From Hydrangea macrophylla (Eukaryota; Streptophyta; Magnoliopsida; Cornales; Hydrangeaceae), in contig CM066984.1 in NCBI GenBank assembly GCA_033977485.1, positions 27,819,501 to 27,883,500 on the forward strand: DNA of 64,000 nt. The letters run 5' to 3'. The notes under the pieces were generated by a model that saw only the letters and a list, made by a program, of their open reading frames with translations, did not search any database and had not been told where the DNA came from. Shown here piece by piece: positions 11,937 through 24,300 of the stretch. Within the stretch, counting starts at the first letter, position 1. Every line of letters starts with the position of its first letter. The translations under genes and the position numbers were made by a program.

Positions 11937-12329
11937 ATGGATTTAGGTTTCAAAAACTTTAAAACATACACAGTAGAAAAACAAGTTTCAAAAAACTTAT
12001 TTGTATGTCCAAATCTACTACTTATCAATTCTATAAATGCGTACAAGAGAGGGACAAGAATTATACCTCGTGGTCTTGAACCCAATTCTGAATTCTTCAA
12101 TTTCTAGCAGCCTCCTCTAGATGATCTTCATCCTTATGTCTCCTATGAATGCTCTCAGAATGTCTAGGGTTGGTGGGAACCTAAATAGAGAGGATATAGA
12201 AGGTTGGGAAACCCTAACATAGTTTTTGTAACTTTGTGTGAATAAAAACGATGATCTGACTATTCTGTAATCAGCTGCCTTAGTTATAGATTTCCAAACT
12301 GACTTTTACCTTCGATCAATCGATATAAC
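11937..12329 (-). mobile_element. Copia C2 3' LTR, first piece
   Basis: Non-coding sequence between the G1 integrase tail and the target duplicate of solo LTR S2. With 28490-29539 it forms the interrupted minus-strand LTR of C2. Removing S2 and one ATAAC copy brings the two pieces together, and both sides carry ATCGAT-type motifs. The left edge is placed where similarity to integrase ends, at TGATGG (11935-11940). The evidence is mainly positional. Confidence 0.5.
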
Positions 12330-12800
12330 TGATGAGAGCTGATATTTGTAAAATATTGGCTCGATATAAGAGTAAAACTAGTTGAACTTCGCCCCATATC
12401 TCTGGTTTTACCTGCATTTGTGTCTTAACTGTTCTTTTTACACAATGATGTGGTCTTTGTGGTATGTTGTGTTTAGCCCTTTAAATGCAGGTTCTGAAGC
12501 TGAAATGAATAATGAGGTAAAGGGATAGCTCAAGAAACAAAGAGGGTTCAAAGTTGAAATTGAAACTCCAATCAATTGACATCATTTATCAATCGATTGA
12601 TGTCTTTTTCAAGCCAATTGATTGGTATTAGTAACAATCGATTGGTATCTATACCAATCGATTGGTATCAGTATTCAATCGATTGGTTAAAACTGGAAGT
12701 CAAATCTCTTTAATGGAGCAGATTCTCAGCAATCAGGGGTAATGACAACGACCGGCCGTTACACTGTGAATTTGGACGCCTTAAGCTCGTGATATCATTG

Positions 12801-12809
12801 TATAAATAG
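12801..12809 (+). promoter_or_regulatory. TATA box of solo LTR S2
   Basis: TATAAATAG about 470 bp from the LTR start and downstream of a CAATCGATTG cluster. It is the probable core promoter of the LTR. Confidence 0.55.
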
Positions 12810-13229
12810 AGCAGAGTGAGAGGGGTCAAGGGTTGGCTCATTTTTCCTTTGTTTTTGTAGGTTTCCATTTGTTTTTATTTTCTGTAAACATCTTCAAGTG
12901 TAAGAACTATACATTCCAGACTCAGTTATTCATTCAGGTTTTCATTTCATTTTCCTTTACCATTTGTACCTTGCTTGGATTTAGTTTTGTTTTAATTTGT
13001 GGATTGAATTTTCATTGCAATTCTTAGATTCATAATTAAAATCATGTTTAGATTTGAATCCACTCACATACTCCAAGTTATTTTCGTATTTGAATTCTCC
13101 AGCATAATAGCCTAGAACCCTGGTTGGGAACAATGTGAAGAAACATTGTTCTCCACCCACTGCCATGAATCTGTGTAAGAATCAATGGCAATCGATTGAT
13201 CACAGAACCCAATTGATTGCCATAGATTC

Positions 13230-15033
13230 TGTCACGACCCACCCCACTACGCGTGGAAATAGGACACGTGGCACATCACCAAGGCTTATCCAATTCATTA
13301 AAGAACCATACGCAGCGGAAAAGAACTTAAAAACAACCTTGAATATTTAAAACTTTTGGAAACGATACTCTCCGAGTTGTAAAATCTGTATAAACTTGAA
13401 AACGTAATCATATTTGGAAACGGATAAATATATGTTGAAAGGAGTCCCAAAAGTACCCTAAAAATCAAACAAAACATTGAAATTATTTCCAGAATGTGTA
13501 TAAAAAGATTTCTTGTAGGGGGTATTTCGACCGGTCGAACGACCCCCTTCGACCAGTCGAATGACCCTTTAGCAGAATTCCTATTGCAGCAGAATTTTAC
13601 TAAGGAAGTCACCCAACCTTCCATATTCTAAACTTCTCCAACTCTCATACTTTAAACCAATCTTTCCAAACACATCAAGGTTATAAGAACATACATAAAC
13701 CTTGTCCAACATTGAAAAGAAACGGAATTGAAACAAGTTAAGGCTCGTTTGGATCGTTTCACAAAACTCTAACCACATTCAAATCAAAATCCGAATTTGA
13801 TAAGTTAAACATTCAAAAAGCGAATCCATAAGTTCGGATTCATTACAACTTAACCAAAAGGAGTTTTAATACTTATTACAACTCTACTAGACCATTCTAG
13901 ATTTTCCAAGTCAAAAACATAGTTCTAGCTATTCGAAAAGCTCACTATTACAACATGGAAAAGGAAACCAAAAACATAAACAAAAGGTGATCCCCGACAT
14001 TCCCACGGCCTCACTCTTCATGCTTCTTCTTGCCTTTCTTCAAACCTGTAATGGAGTAAATCTCCATTGCTCAGCTATATTCTGAGTGCACATTTCCTAA
14101 CATATGCATATATGATAATTCATGCCTTAATCTCACAAATCAGAGCAAATAGTCTCTAGGGAGAAAAATGCGCATTCATCCGGTAATGGTAAGTCCAAGC
14201 CTTAAACCGCGATGCCCACGGCTATTCCAAGCCTACAACCATTGCATCCCCAAGTGCCCTGGCAAGTCCAAGCCTTAAACCATGCACAGTAGCCGTCGCT
14301 ACTCAAATTCTCAAACATCGAGAAGCTTACTCCGGCATGAATTTGTATAAATCCCCCCTTTGACCCACATAACAACTCAACGTGCTCGTGTAAAACTTAG
14401 ACATGCTTTTCACATTTAAACGTGTGCATAATTAACGGGCCTAAGATTAACACATGAATTTTGCCCGGATCACAATTTCGTTATCAAAATATAAAACATG
14501 TATTTCACCTATATAACATAGGCTAGAAATTCTTACCTCGAGATATCATCGTATAACTTTGAGGGAACGACTAGAAGCCCGAGTAAACGCCAAATCTCCG
14601 ATCCTACGCAAAACCGACAAGTTTACACGCGTTTTTTCCAAATTTCTAGATTTACAAATTTATAAAAACTTAGCCAAACATGGCCTAAAGACTATCAAAA
14701 TGTAGCTCTTACATTGGGGAGTTCAAATATGAATTTTGGTGAAATTCAGACGGATAAAAGGTCGCCGATCGTCGTCGCAAAGCCTGTGGCAAAAATCTCC
14801 CTTTTCTCTCTCCTCTCTAACGATATTTATAAAGTTTTGGCAAAATGAAATTCTCACCCTCTCTATTTATAGATAATCTTGCCAGAAATTACATTTACTA
14901 CCCCGTAAGTTCTCAGAATTCTAATTAATTCCTGAAATGTAGCGCACATCCATTTTATTACTTTACAAGTGAAAATTATAAATTACAAAAGTTTTCAACT
15001 AAGTCTCGTTTCGGTCCAAAATTACGTCCAAAA
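13230..15033 (-). mobile_element. Truncated tandem extra LTR of G2
   Basis: Aligns base for base with 15064-16867 at a constant offset of 1834. By eye there are no indels and only about five transitions. It covers about 84 percent of the LTR and stops after TCCAAAA. It is followed by a 30-bp filler (15034-15063) containing an imperfect copy of the junction sequence, then by GATTC and the next LTR. This points to a local tandem duplication, not a separate insertion. Confidence 0.88.
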
Positions 15034-15063
15034 TTATAGCTTCTGTCACGAAATTATAGATTC

Positions 15064-17212
15064 TGTCACGACCCACCCCACTACGCGTGGAAATAGGACA
15101 CGTGGCACATCACCAAGGCTTATCCAATTCATTAAAGAACCATACGCAGCGGAAAAGAACTTAAAAATAACCTTGAATATTTAAAACTTTTGGAAACGAT
15201 ACTCTCCGAGTTGTAAAATCTGTATAAACTTGAAAACGTAATCATATTTGGAAACGGATAAATATATGTTGAAAGGAGTCCCAAAAGTACCCTAAAAATC
15301 AAACAAAACATTGAAATTATTTCCAGAATGTGTATAAAAAGATTTCTTGTAGGGGGTATTTCGACCGGTCGAACGACCCCCTTCGACCAGTCGAATGACC
15401 CTTTAGCAGAATTCCTATTGCAGCAGAATTTTACTAAGGAAGTCACCCAACCTTCCATATTCTAAACTTCTCCAACTCTCATACTTTAAACCAATCTTTC
15501 CAAACACATCAAGGTTATAAGAACATACATAAACCTTGTCCAACATTGAAAAGAAACAGAATTGAAACAAGTTAAGGCTCGTTTGGATCGTTTCACAAAA
15601 CTCTAACCACATTCAAATCAAAATCCGAATTTGATAAGTTAAACATTCAAAAAGCGAATCCATAAGTTCGGATTCATTACAACTTAACCAAAAGGAGTTT
15701 TAATACTTATTACAACTCTACTAGACCATTCTAGATTTTCCAAGTCAAAAACATAGTTCTAGCTATTCGAAAAGCTCACTATTACAACATGGAAAAGGAA
15801 ACCAAAAACATAAACAAAAGGTGATCCCCGACATTCCCACGGCCTCACTCTTCATGCTTCTTCTTGCCTTTCTTCAAACCTGTAATGGAGTAAATCTCCA
15901 TTGCTCAGCTATATTCTGAGTGCACATTTCCTAACATATGCATATATGATAATTCATGCCTTAATCTCACAAATCAGAGCAAATAGTCTCTAGGGAGAAA
16001 AATACGCATTCATCCGGTAATGGTAAGTCCAAGCCTTAAACCGCGATGCCCACGGCTATTCCAAGCCTACAACCATTGCATCCCCAAGTGCCCTGGCAAG
16101 TCCAAGCCTTAAACCATGCACAGTAGCCGTCGCTACTCAAATTCTCAAACATCGAGAAGCTTACTCCGGCATGAATTTGTATAAATCCCCCCTTTGACCC
16201 ACATAACAACTCAACGTGCTCGTGTAAAACTTAGACATGCTTTTCACATTTAAACGTGTGCATAATTAACGGGCCTAAGATTAACACATGAATTTTGCCC
16301 GGATCACAATTTCGTTATCAAAATATAAAACATGTATTTCACCTATATAACATAGGCTAGAAATTCTTACCTCGAGATATCATCGTATAACTTTGAGGGA
16401 ACGACTAGAAGCCCGAGTAAACGCCAAATCTCCGATCCTACGCAAAACCGACAAGTTTACACGCGTTTTTTCCAAATTTCTAGATTTACAAATTTATAAA
16501 AACTTAGCCAAACATGGCCTAAAGACTATCAAAATGTAGCTCTTACATTGGGGAGTTCAAATATGAATTTTGGTGAAGTTCAGACGGATAAAAGGTCGCC
16601 GATCGTCGTCGCAAAGCCTGTGGCAAAAATCTCCCTTTTCTCTCTCCTCTCTAACGATATTTATAAAGTTTTGGCAAAATGAAATTCTCACCCTCTCTAT
16701 TTATAGATAATCTTGCCAGAAATTACATTTACTACCCCGTAAGTTCTCAGAATTCTAATTAATTCCTGAAACGTAGCGCACATCCATTTTATTACTTTAC
16801 AAGTGAAAATTATAAATTACAAAAGTTTTCAACTAAGTCTCGTTTCGGTCCAAAATTACGTCCAAAAACTAAATTATGTGAAATCTCTACACAACCTACC
16901 TTTTATTTAATATGTCACTCACGTTCTCACCGCAGTTCTCAAAATGATATATAACAATATCGAAATTACTAGAATTTACTTTACGCAGGTAAATTTACTA
17001 TTCATTAGAAATACCAGAAAGTTGAATAACATTTAAATCACATAACTATCATTTAACCATGCCAATGTAATCTCGATTACCAAAATCCCGTGTCCTTACT
17101 GACACCTTACCGTTGACTCACATCGACCTCAATCCAATTATCAAATAATATCGATAATTCATAAAACTAAATATGCATGATAAACTATGGAATTTTTGGA
17201 ACGGGTGTGACA
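15064..17212 (-). mobile_element. G2 3' LTR (2149 bp)
   Basis: Ends TGTCACGACCC/GGGTGTGACA. On the minus strand it contains a TATA-type box (complement of CTATTTATA at 16698-16706), a donor-like GAG|GTAAGA at 16370 and hairpins at 15904-15920 and 15884-15902. An acceptor-like TACAG|G at 15880 is followed by a short basic frame (GLKKGKKKHEE, stop). It also carries the TCGACCGGTCGA / TCGACCAGTCGA palindrome pair at about 15361-15394. Confidence 0.9.
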
Positions 17213-18124
17213 ACTCTCCCCTCCAAAAAGGAAGTTTGTCCCCAAACTTATACCATCTCACGAATTCACAAAGGCTTCTCATAAGTACCCTCAACATTTG
17301 ATTCATTCACAACTGTTTGTACCATAAAATATAATTTTAATGTGTTACTATATTACTATATAATAATAATAATAGTTATATTGTTATTATTATTATAAGC
17401 TCTTTTGGCTTGCTATGGAAGCCATTTAGAAGTTTTTTGCAGGACACTTGTTATCGTAGGATTGAAACAAAGGAGGTTACTTGAAGATCAATGGTGATGA
17501 AAAGGTGGAAGTCAATATCAATGGTGATGATGGAGATATATGGAAGTCAGATGAAGACACTTGTCATTGTAGGAGCATCTCCCACTAATTGGTAGTTAAC
17601 TACTTGGAAGTTGTAGGAATTTGAATTGTTAGTTAATGTAATAGGAGGAAAATGTTCAAATTCAAATAAGTAGTTATGTAATTCATCTATAAATAGATGT
17701 TGTGTACTCCTTTGTAATGGTCCTTGACCAACAACAAACATTTCAACATTATGTAATCTTTTTCATTTGGCCACCATAGCTATTACTTTACTTTACATTA
17801 GTTTAGTTTTAGTTTAGTATTCCTTCAATATTTTACTTTCCTTTAATGTAATTCTTAGGAGTAGTTATAGAATAGATCAATCACTTCGAAGGTATCCTTC
17901 GAACTCTCTTTTCTTCTTCTTCTCCTTCTTCTTTTTAGTTTTCTATTTCATCTCACACAATAGAAGTCCTTTTAATTAAGGCATCGAACGTCACCACAAT
18001 TTGCTTGGTGAGGCGTAGTTTGGATCATACACATTAGCAATTTGCTTGCCTGGCACGCTCGCACACATACATAAATTTTCCAACCAAACATTTTTGGCAC
18101 CCCCGGTGGGACTCAAGTGTCAAG

Positions 18125-18784
18125 ATGAATTGTGAAGGGTGGTATGTTGTACCCTCGTCAATGCCAAAATTTGGTAGTACCAATTACGAATGGGTGTATG
18201 TGTCACCCCCATTAACACCAAATCTTGGTGACAACAATTTTCAAGTGTTGTATGCTTCACCACCATCAACACCAAACTATGGTGGTGAAAAATGGATCAA
18301 TGATTTAGTTCCATTGTTGGAAGAATTAAAGGATCAAGCATTTAGTTTGAAAACTAAAATGTATGAAATGGCTCGAGGGGTGTCAACTCTTATTCAAAAC
18401 TATGAGCCAAGTAATGAAAATAAATTAATTATGAAGAATCTTCAAGATCCTTTAATGGTGGAAATAAAAAAAACACCAACATTCTCATCACTCATATTGG
18501 TTAATCAACTAAATAATAGTGATGAAAATGTACCCGAGGGGTGTATTTTCCAACCAACTTTGATTGAGAATCATGAACAAACTTTTGTTCATAGATTTGA
18601 GTTTTTCAATATTATTCGAAGTGTTGAAATTTATGAAGTATTTAAGCCACTCTATGTTATGGCTTTAGTTGGTCAATACCCATTTTGGCTTTGTGGGGCT
18701 CATCAAAATTGGGTTTTGATTATTTGGTTTTTCCTTTGGCAGTATTATTATGAAGAAAGGGAAAATTTTATTGACCAAATTTGA
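18125..18784 (+). CDS. Unidentified 219-residue frame in T1, possible gag-like protein
   Basis: I do not recognise the family. The ATG lies 35 bp inside the T1 5' LTR boundary, as expected for the first frame of an element RNA. The N-terminus holds three imperfect repeats of about 18 residues built on Y-V-V/S-P-x-S/L-x-P-x-x-G (residues about 7-58). A helical central stretch follows (L-V-P-L-L-E-E-L-K-D-Q-A-F-S-L-K-T-K), with a Trp- and aromatic-rich C-terminus. No zinc knuckle, protease or RT is seen. A short frame follows at 18787-19011. It could be a reduced gag or a former host-derived sequence. The open frame across about 1 percent diverged LTRs suggests it is not long dead. Confidence 0.45.
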   Translation: MNCEGWYVVPSSMPKFGSTNYEWVYVSPPLTPNLGDNNFQVLYASPPSTPNYGGEKWINDLVPLLEELKDQAFSLKTKMYEMARGVSTLIQNYEPSNENKLIMKNLQDPLMVEIKKTPTFSSLILVNQLNNSDENVPEGCIFQPTLIENHEQTFVHRFEFFNIIRSVEIYEVFKPLYVMALVGQYPFWLCGAHQNWVLIIWFFLWQYYYEERENFIDQI

Positions 18785-20543
18785 TTATGTATTCGGTCAA
18801 TGCATTAGTTGGACTAAATGGCCTCACAAAAAAATATTTGTGTTTATCTTTGAAGGAAGTGGGTTTGGAGTACAAGCCAAATAGGTGGTTCTATTTGTTG
18901 AAGTATGTGACTCACATTTGTTGTGGTTCGAAGTTGCTGAGGCATGGTCATTGGTTACTTGGGCCAAAGTTTGATAATATGTTTCAATACTTGAGAATAT
19001 TATATACTTGATCCAAATTCTCAATAGTTTGGTTGTAACAATGATTGTTATACCAGAATCTAGATGATCAAAAAATACACAACATTAATGAAGATGTTGC
19101 AAAAAAAAAAAAAATTAAATAAAATAACAAAATGCGAGATCATCCCGTGTTCGGGTTGAAAAATGATGCCTTCGAACAAGCAAGTGAAGAGTTCGAATTG
19201 GCAAATAATGTCTTCGAACCTATGTATTGTTAAGTGGTTGTCCAATTTATGTGGAAGGGACCCAAAATTGTTGAAAAGAAAAAAATAATAATAATAAAAA
19301 ACCAAAAGCTTGCCTACCCAGTTTGACAAAGGAAAAAAAAAGGACATCAAACTTTGTGAGTATTTAAGCATCCAACATGGTGCCTTGTGTGCCCTTTGAG
19401 GGCGTGGGCGTTTGGGGGCTAGAAGGCCTTCGAGGGACTGTTTGGTTTTTGTTTTTGAAAGCAGAAAATGCTCAATTCTAACCATTTTGATCATTTAGAT
19501 CGGCATTTATGGATCATGAGTTAAAATGGCGGTTGGATGACATTCGAATAATCAATGGATGGTAAAAAATTTATCGACCAATTGGTTGAAAATATGAAAC
19601 CATAGTCAAGAAAAAATATATATTATTAACCAAAATATACATATTAATTCGGTTATTGATTTGATTCCAGTGGCCACGTAATGATCATGGCACCATTTAT
19701 GACAATCCATCATGTTGATTTCAAAATCAAACCAATTTATATAATGATCAAGCACATGATGAGGAGTAGTGCATGTAGAGGAATAGCCAAAATACCTTCG
19801 AAGTAGTGCATGTGGTGGTATATTTTTCGAATAATATGAGCATTAGTGGTACACTCCGAATAATATATTAGTGTAATATGTTAGTGTGATACCTTCGAAG
19901 TAGTACATTGTCGCTTTTGTTCACTTCGAATAATTGTTTGGTGTCATATTATTTTATGATATGAAGCAAAAATGTGATATGGCTCTAGAAGGAGTGCGTT
20001 TGCGACTTTAAAGCCATTTTTTGTGATTCGAAGCTATAGTATTGACTTCGAAGCAAGTATAGGACAATTCATTTTGTGTTCGAAGCAATTATGTTGGCTT
20101 CAAAGTAAAATTAAAGCCATTTATTTTGTGTTCGAGGCTATTTTTTGGCTTCAAAGCAAGTTAAATGCATTTAGTTTGCATTAGAACTGTTGTATTGGCT
20201 TCAAAGCCATTGATGTTTTTCGTATTCGATGCTGTTTTATTGGCTTCAACACCAATTCAAAGCCACTCATTTTATGTTCGAAACTATTACATTGGCTTCG
20301 AAGCAAGTATAAATTTATTTATTTAATGTTCAGAATTATTAGATTGACTTCGAGGCAATTTTAAAGTCATTTACTTTGTGATTCAAGTTACTATTTTAGC
20401 CGCGAATGCTATTTTTAAAGCCATTTTTCATGTTCAAAGTTGTTGTATTGGCTTCGAAGTAAGTTACATTATTTTATGGAAATCAAGAAATTGGTTCTTC
20501 AAAAATTACGTATGCTTCATTTTCAAAGAACCAGAGGGGCTTA
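18785..20543 (+). repeat. T1 non-coding interior with degenerate TTCGAAGC minisatellite
   Basis: No convincing gene beyond the short frame ending at 19011. An A13 tract lies near 19098. From about 19790, and densely at 20010-20465, the sequence is a degenerate tandem array with a period near 60 bp. Each unit carries TTCGAAGC or a decayed TTCAAAGC, with the phrases AAAGCCATT and TATTGGCTTC recurring. The array ends shortly before the purine tract and the 3' LTR. Confidence 0.7.
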
Positions 20544-21328
20544 TGTTTGTACCATAAAATATAATTTTAATGTGTTATTATATTACTATATAATAATAAT
20601 AATAATAGTTATACTGTTATTATTATTATAAGCTCTTTTGGCTTGCTATGGAAGCCATTTAGAAGTTTTTTGCAGGACACTTGTTATCGTAGGATTGAAA
20701 CAAAGGAGGTTACTTGAAGATCAATGGTGATGAAAAGGTGGAAGTCAATATCAATGGTGATGATAGAGATATATGGAAGTCAGATGAAGACACTTGTCAT
20801 TGTAGGAGCATCTCCCACTAATTGGTAGTTAACTACTTGGAAGTTGTAGGAATTTGAATTGTTAGTTAATGTAATAGGAGGAAAATGTTCAAATTCAAAT
20901 AAGTAGTTATGTAATTCATCTATAAATAGGTGTTGTGTACTCCTTTGTAATGGTCCTTGACCAACAACAAACATTTCAACATTATGTAATCTTTTTCATT
21001 TGGCCACCATAGCTATTACTTTACTTTACATTAGTTTAGTTTTAGTTTAGTATTCCTTCAATACTTTACTTTCCTTTAATGTAATTCTTAGGAGTAGTTA
21101 TAGAATAGATCAATCACTTCGAAGGTATCCTTCGAACTCTCTTTTCTTCTTCTTCTCCTTCTTCTTTTTAGTTTTCTATTTCATCTCACACAATAGAAGT
21201 CCTTTTAATTAAGGCATCGAACGTCACCACAATTTGCTTGGTGAGGCGTAGTTTGGATCACACACATTAGCAATTTGCTTGCTTGGCACGCTCGCACACA
21301 TACATAAATTTTCCAACCAAACAACAAC

Positions 21329-24300
21329 CCATTTCACTGAGATGTCACAATCTCACAAGGAAAATAAATCCTCAGGCTCTTAAGGAAAATAAATCCTTGG
21401 AGCCCCCGTCTCGACCCGATTGAAGATTCACATCGAATACTAACAACACATCGAAACATCTCGATAAATAAGAACATCAATGCTTGAGTAGAACATAATC
21501 AGTAGTCAATCTTGACATTAAATCTTATCACGACGTCATACGTCAACCCACACATACCTTCATTGTACTTGTCACATCTTTTTCGAAACTTTAAAGTTCA
21601 TCACAATACCCAAAACAAAAGAAATAACTCATCTCACTTTCACCCATCTTTCTTTTCAACAAAAAGGCTTGACAACACGTCTCAACTGGTTAACAACCAT
21701 ATACGATTCTTCATCTCGAAGTGAACCAAAATTGAGTACTATCATACATTCATACTCTGTCGATAAGGCAATGCCTCAGCCAACTTTTTCATGCACCATA
21801 GATTCAATCCCTTATCCTGCTAATCGTAAAATACTTATAGAATAACACACATTTTCAAATATCTCTCATTTCTTATCAAATTCTAATCTTCCTTTCCTAA
21901 GGAATTCATATAACGTAACATCAGTTTACATAACCATCAATTAGTCAGTAACACGTCGCACTCGTACTTTCTCTCTATCTCTAATAATTGTCATCATTCC
22001 ATTTCAGTTTAGCCAACCTCGTATTATACTTTAAATCATACATGTTTTGTAAGACACCCAGATTCCCAATTGAAAGTTTCACACTACTTCACTTCCTCGA
22101 GACTACATAATGCCCCGAATTTTCCTCAGTGGGATCAAACACATTCGTCGTTTATCTCTCCAAAGTTCGTACTCGAACTGTCGTCGATTAACATAGAGGA
22201 TTACTCTTTACACATCCAATTTAAAACTTTTAACAAAGTCAAATACATATTCTCATTTATGTTTTAAAATAAACTATTTTGAAATTTCACACAACACTTC
22301 ATCTCTTTCTCAACACAACTCGTAGAGAATAACATTGTTAGATCAATATTAACTTAGTCAATCAGACACGTACCACAAAACTCATCAAAACATATTCCCA
22401 TGCTTAGCACATACCTTGTTCCTATCTCAAACCTTTGACCATTCACAATCTATTCTACTCACATAGTGTACACACACCCCGAGTCAGTTACTTCTTTGTC
22501 TTAGGTCTCAATTGTATTGTGATCCATTCCCATCTCATATATATACCCTGATTGTCTACTATCCTTTAGTTTATCACTCTAGGTAGGTACTCTACCCTTT
22601 TACGTAGTTATACGACTCCATAAGTCTCTGGCATTTCACTTTTACCTTTACACAAGTCCCTACTAATCATTCTCCTGTATCTCCACCCTTATTGAGTTTC
22701 TGACAACCCTTTACACTGAACATATACTCTTTATATAACATCTCAAGGTTTCATACCTTATCCAATAGTTTAATTATTTCATAACTTTAGTCAGCCTGAC
22801 TTAACTCCAATTCAAATTCTCTAGTCCTTTATCTATGTTATTTTGATCTTAGCTTCATTGTTCTCGAAGGACCTGTTGCTCAAGTATTCGTACTATTCCC
22901 GTAACCATCTGAATACAACTCCGTAATTTGATCTCCCCAATTAAGTACCATGGTCTTACTGTATTTGATAAATTCCCCATCAACTTCCTATTTACATACC
23001 TTTTGCGATCATATCTAAGGGCCTATTCTTATTCTGGCTACTAATGTCAACTGATTCATAACTAGTGTCTTTCAAATGCTGCATACTTTACGGATCTCAT
23101 TAAGTTCTTGATTATCCAAAATGTTAAATCATTCACTACCTCAGGTTATTCCAATTCCTAAATCGAAACCGAGTTCCCTTTGGAACAATATGCACTATAA
23201 TCCCTTTAATGTCTTAACTTCCAATTACCAATCCAGGTGCACAAAGTCTCACCACTTCATTACTTTAGAAATTCTAAGTCACACTTGATCCACATAGGAC
23301 TCACTCGTTCAACAAACATCAATGCGTCTCCAGTACTAGACATACCATATCATTCCATGATACCCGGCTTCTAAAGTCCACTTGATACTTTATCATCAAA
23401 TCCAATTACCACTTTTATTATTTAAACAAAAGTTAATTTTAAAATATTTTAAACGTTTTAAAATTTTCTTAGGGATAAAATCCTACATTCTCAAAACTCT
23501 CCAACCTCGTTGGAATCCAGGATAATTGAGATAGCATTCCATTGCATCCACTATTGTCCTCTAACCGCTTTACAATCCTACTATCATATCTGATAATGTA
23601 CTCGGCGTACTCCCAAGTCTTCAACCCACTTCTACCATTCTTGTTCACTTTCTCATCAGAGATTCATCTTCTTAATTTACACATTCACTCTTGTAACTTG
23701 ACTTACCCAAAGTCTCTTCACTCTATCCATTTCCACAGTTGCTCTCGTTCAGTATCGTAATACATGTCATACTCCAACCTCCTGTTGACAACCACTCACT
23801 TTAACACTCAACGATGTTTTACAATCATTAAAAGACCTTTCATTTTATTTGAAATACAATAATTAGAAAAGAAAACATGGATTCGACATCTTAAAAGAAT
23901 TTTTCTATGACAAAACAGCCCAAGGGAAAAATAATCATTTATAAAGTATAGTTAAATTTTATACCAAAAGATAGCTCTTTGAGTCCCAGTTCCAATGCAA
24001 GAAACGGTGTGCGAATCCAAATTTTCTACAAAGAGTTATGCCTGTTTTTGTAAAACTCGACAAAAAAACGTTTCCAAAAACACTATTTGGATCAGAGGGG
24101 TGTTCGACGAACACCCCCTTTCGACCGGTCCAGTACCCCTTGGACCATATTTTTCCTTCATTTAACATCTTTAAAAGTCCTCAAACTCATAAGGCATTTG
24201 GGGCTACTTCCCAACCCTTTTAAAACTACCCATAAGTGCTCGAAAACTTCGAAACTCCTCAAACCACACAGCCGTTTGAATTTAGTTCCCATATTCGTTA

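Larger units (their letters stand above)
17309..21328 (+). mobile_element. T1: small non-autonomous LTR retrotransposon (TSD ACAAC)
   Basis: LTRs 17314-18090 (777 bp) and 20544-21323 (780 bp) begin TGTTTGTACC and end CCAACCAAACA, flanked by ACAAC at 17309-17313 and 21324-21328. They differ by one TAA unit and about eight substitutions by eye, roughly 1 percent. The interior is only 2453 bp. It starts with TTTTTGGCACCCCCGGTGGG, a plausible primer-site region, carries one substantial reading frame and ends in a purine-rich tract (CAAAGAACCAGAGGGGCTTA). No pol motif is present, so mobilisation would need another element's enzymes. Confidence 0.9.

Noticed and set aside
13298..13624. 108-codon minus-strand frame duplicated at 15132-15458
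   Set aside because: Lies in the U3-like part of the G2 LTR. The second copy is identical only because of the recent duplication, and the older third copy is not open.
17341..17400. Possible tRNA or structured RNA in the (TAA)n region
   Set aside because: Only an AT microsatellite in the T1 LTR. No cloverleaf could be formed.
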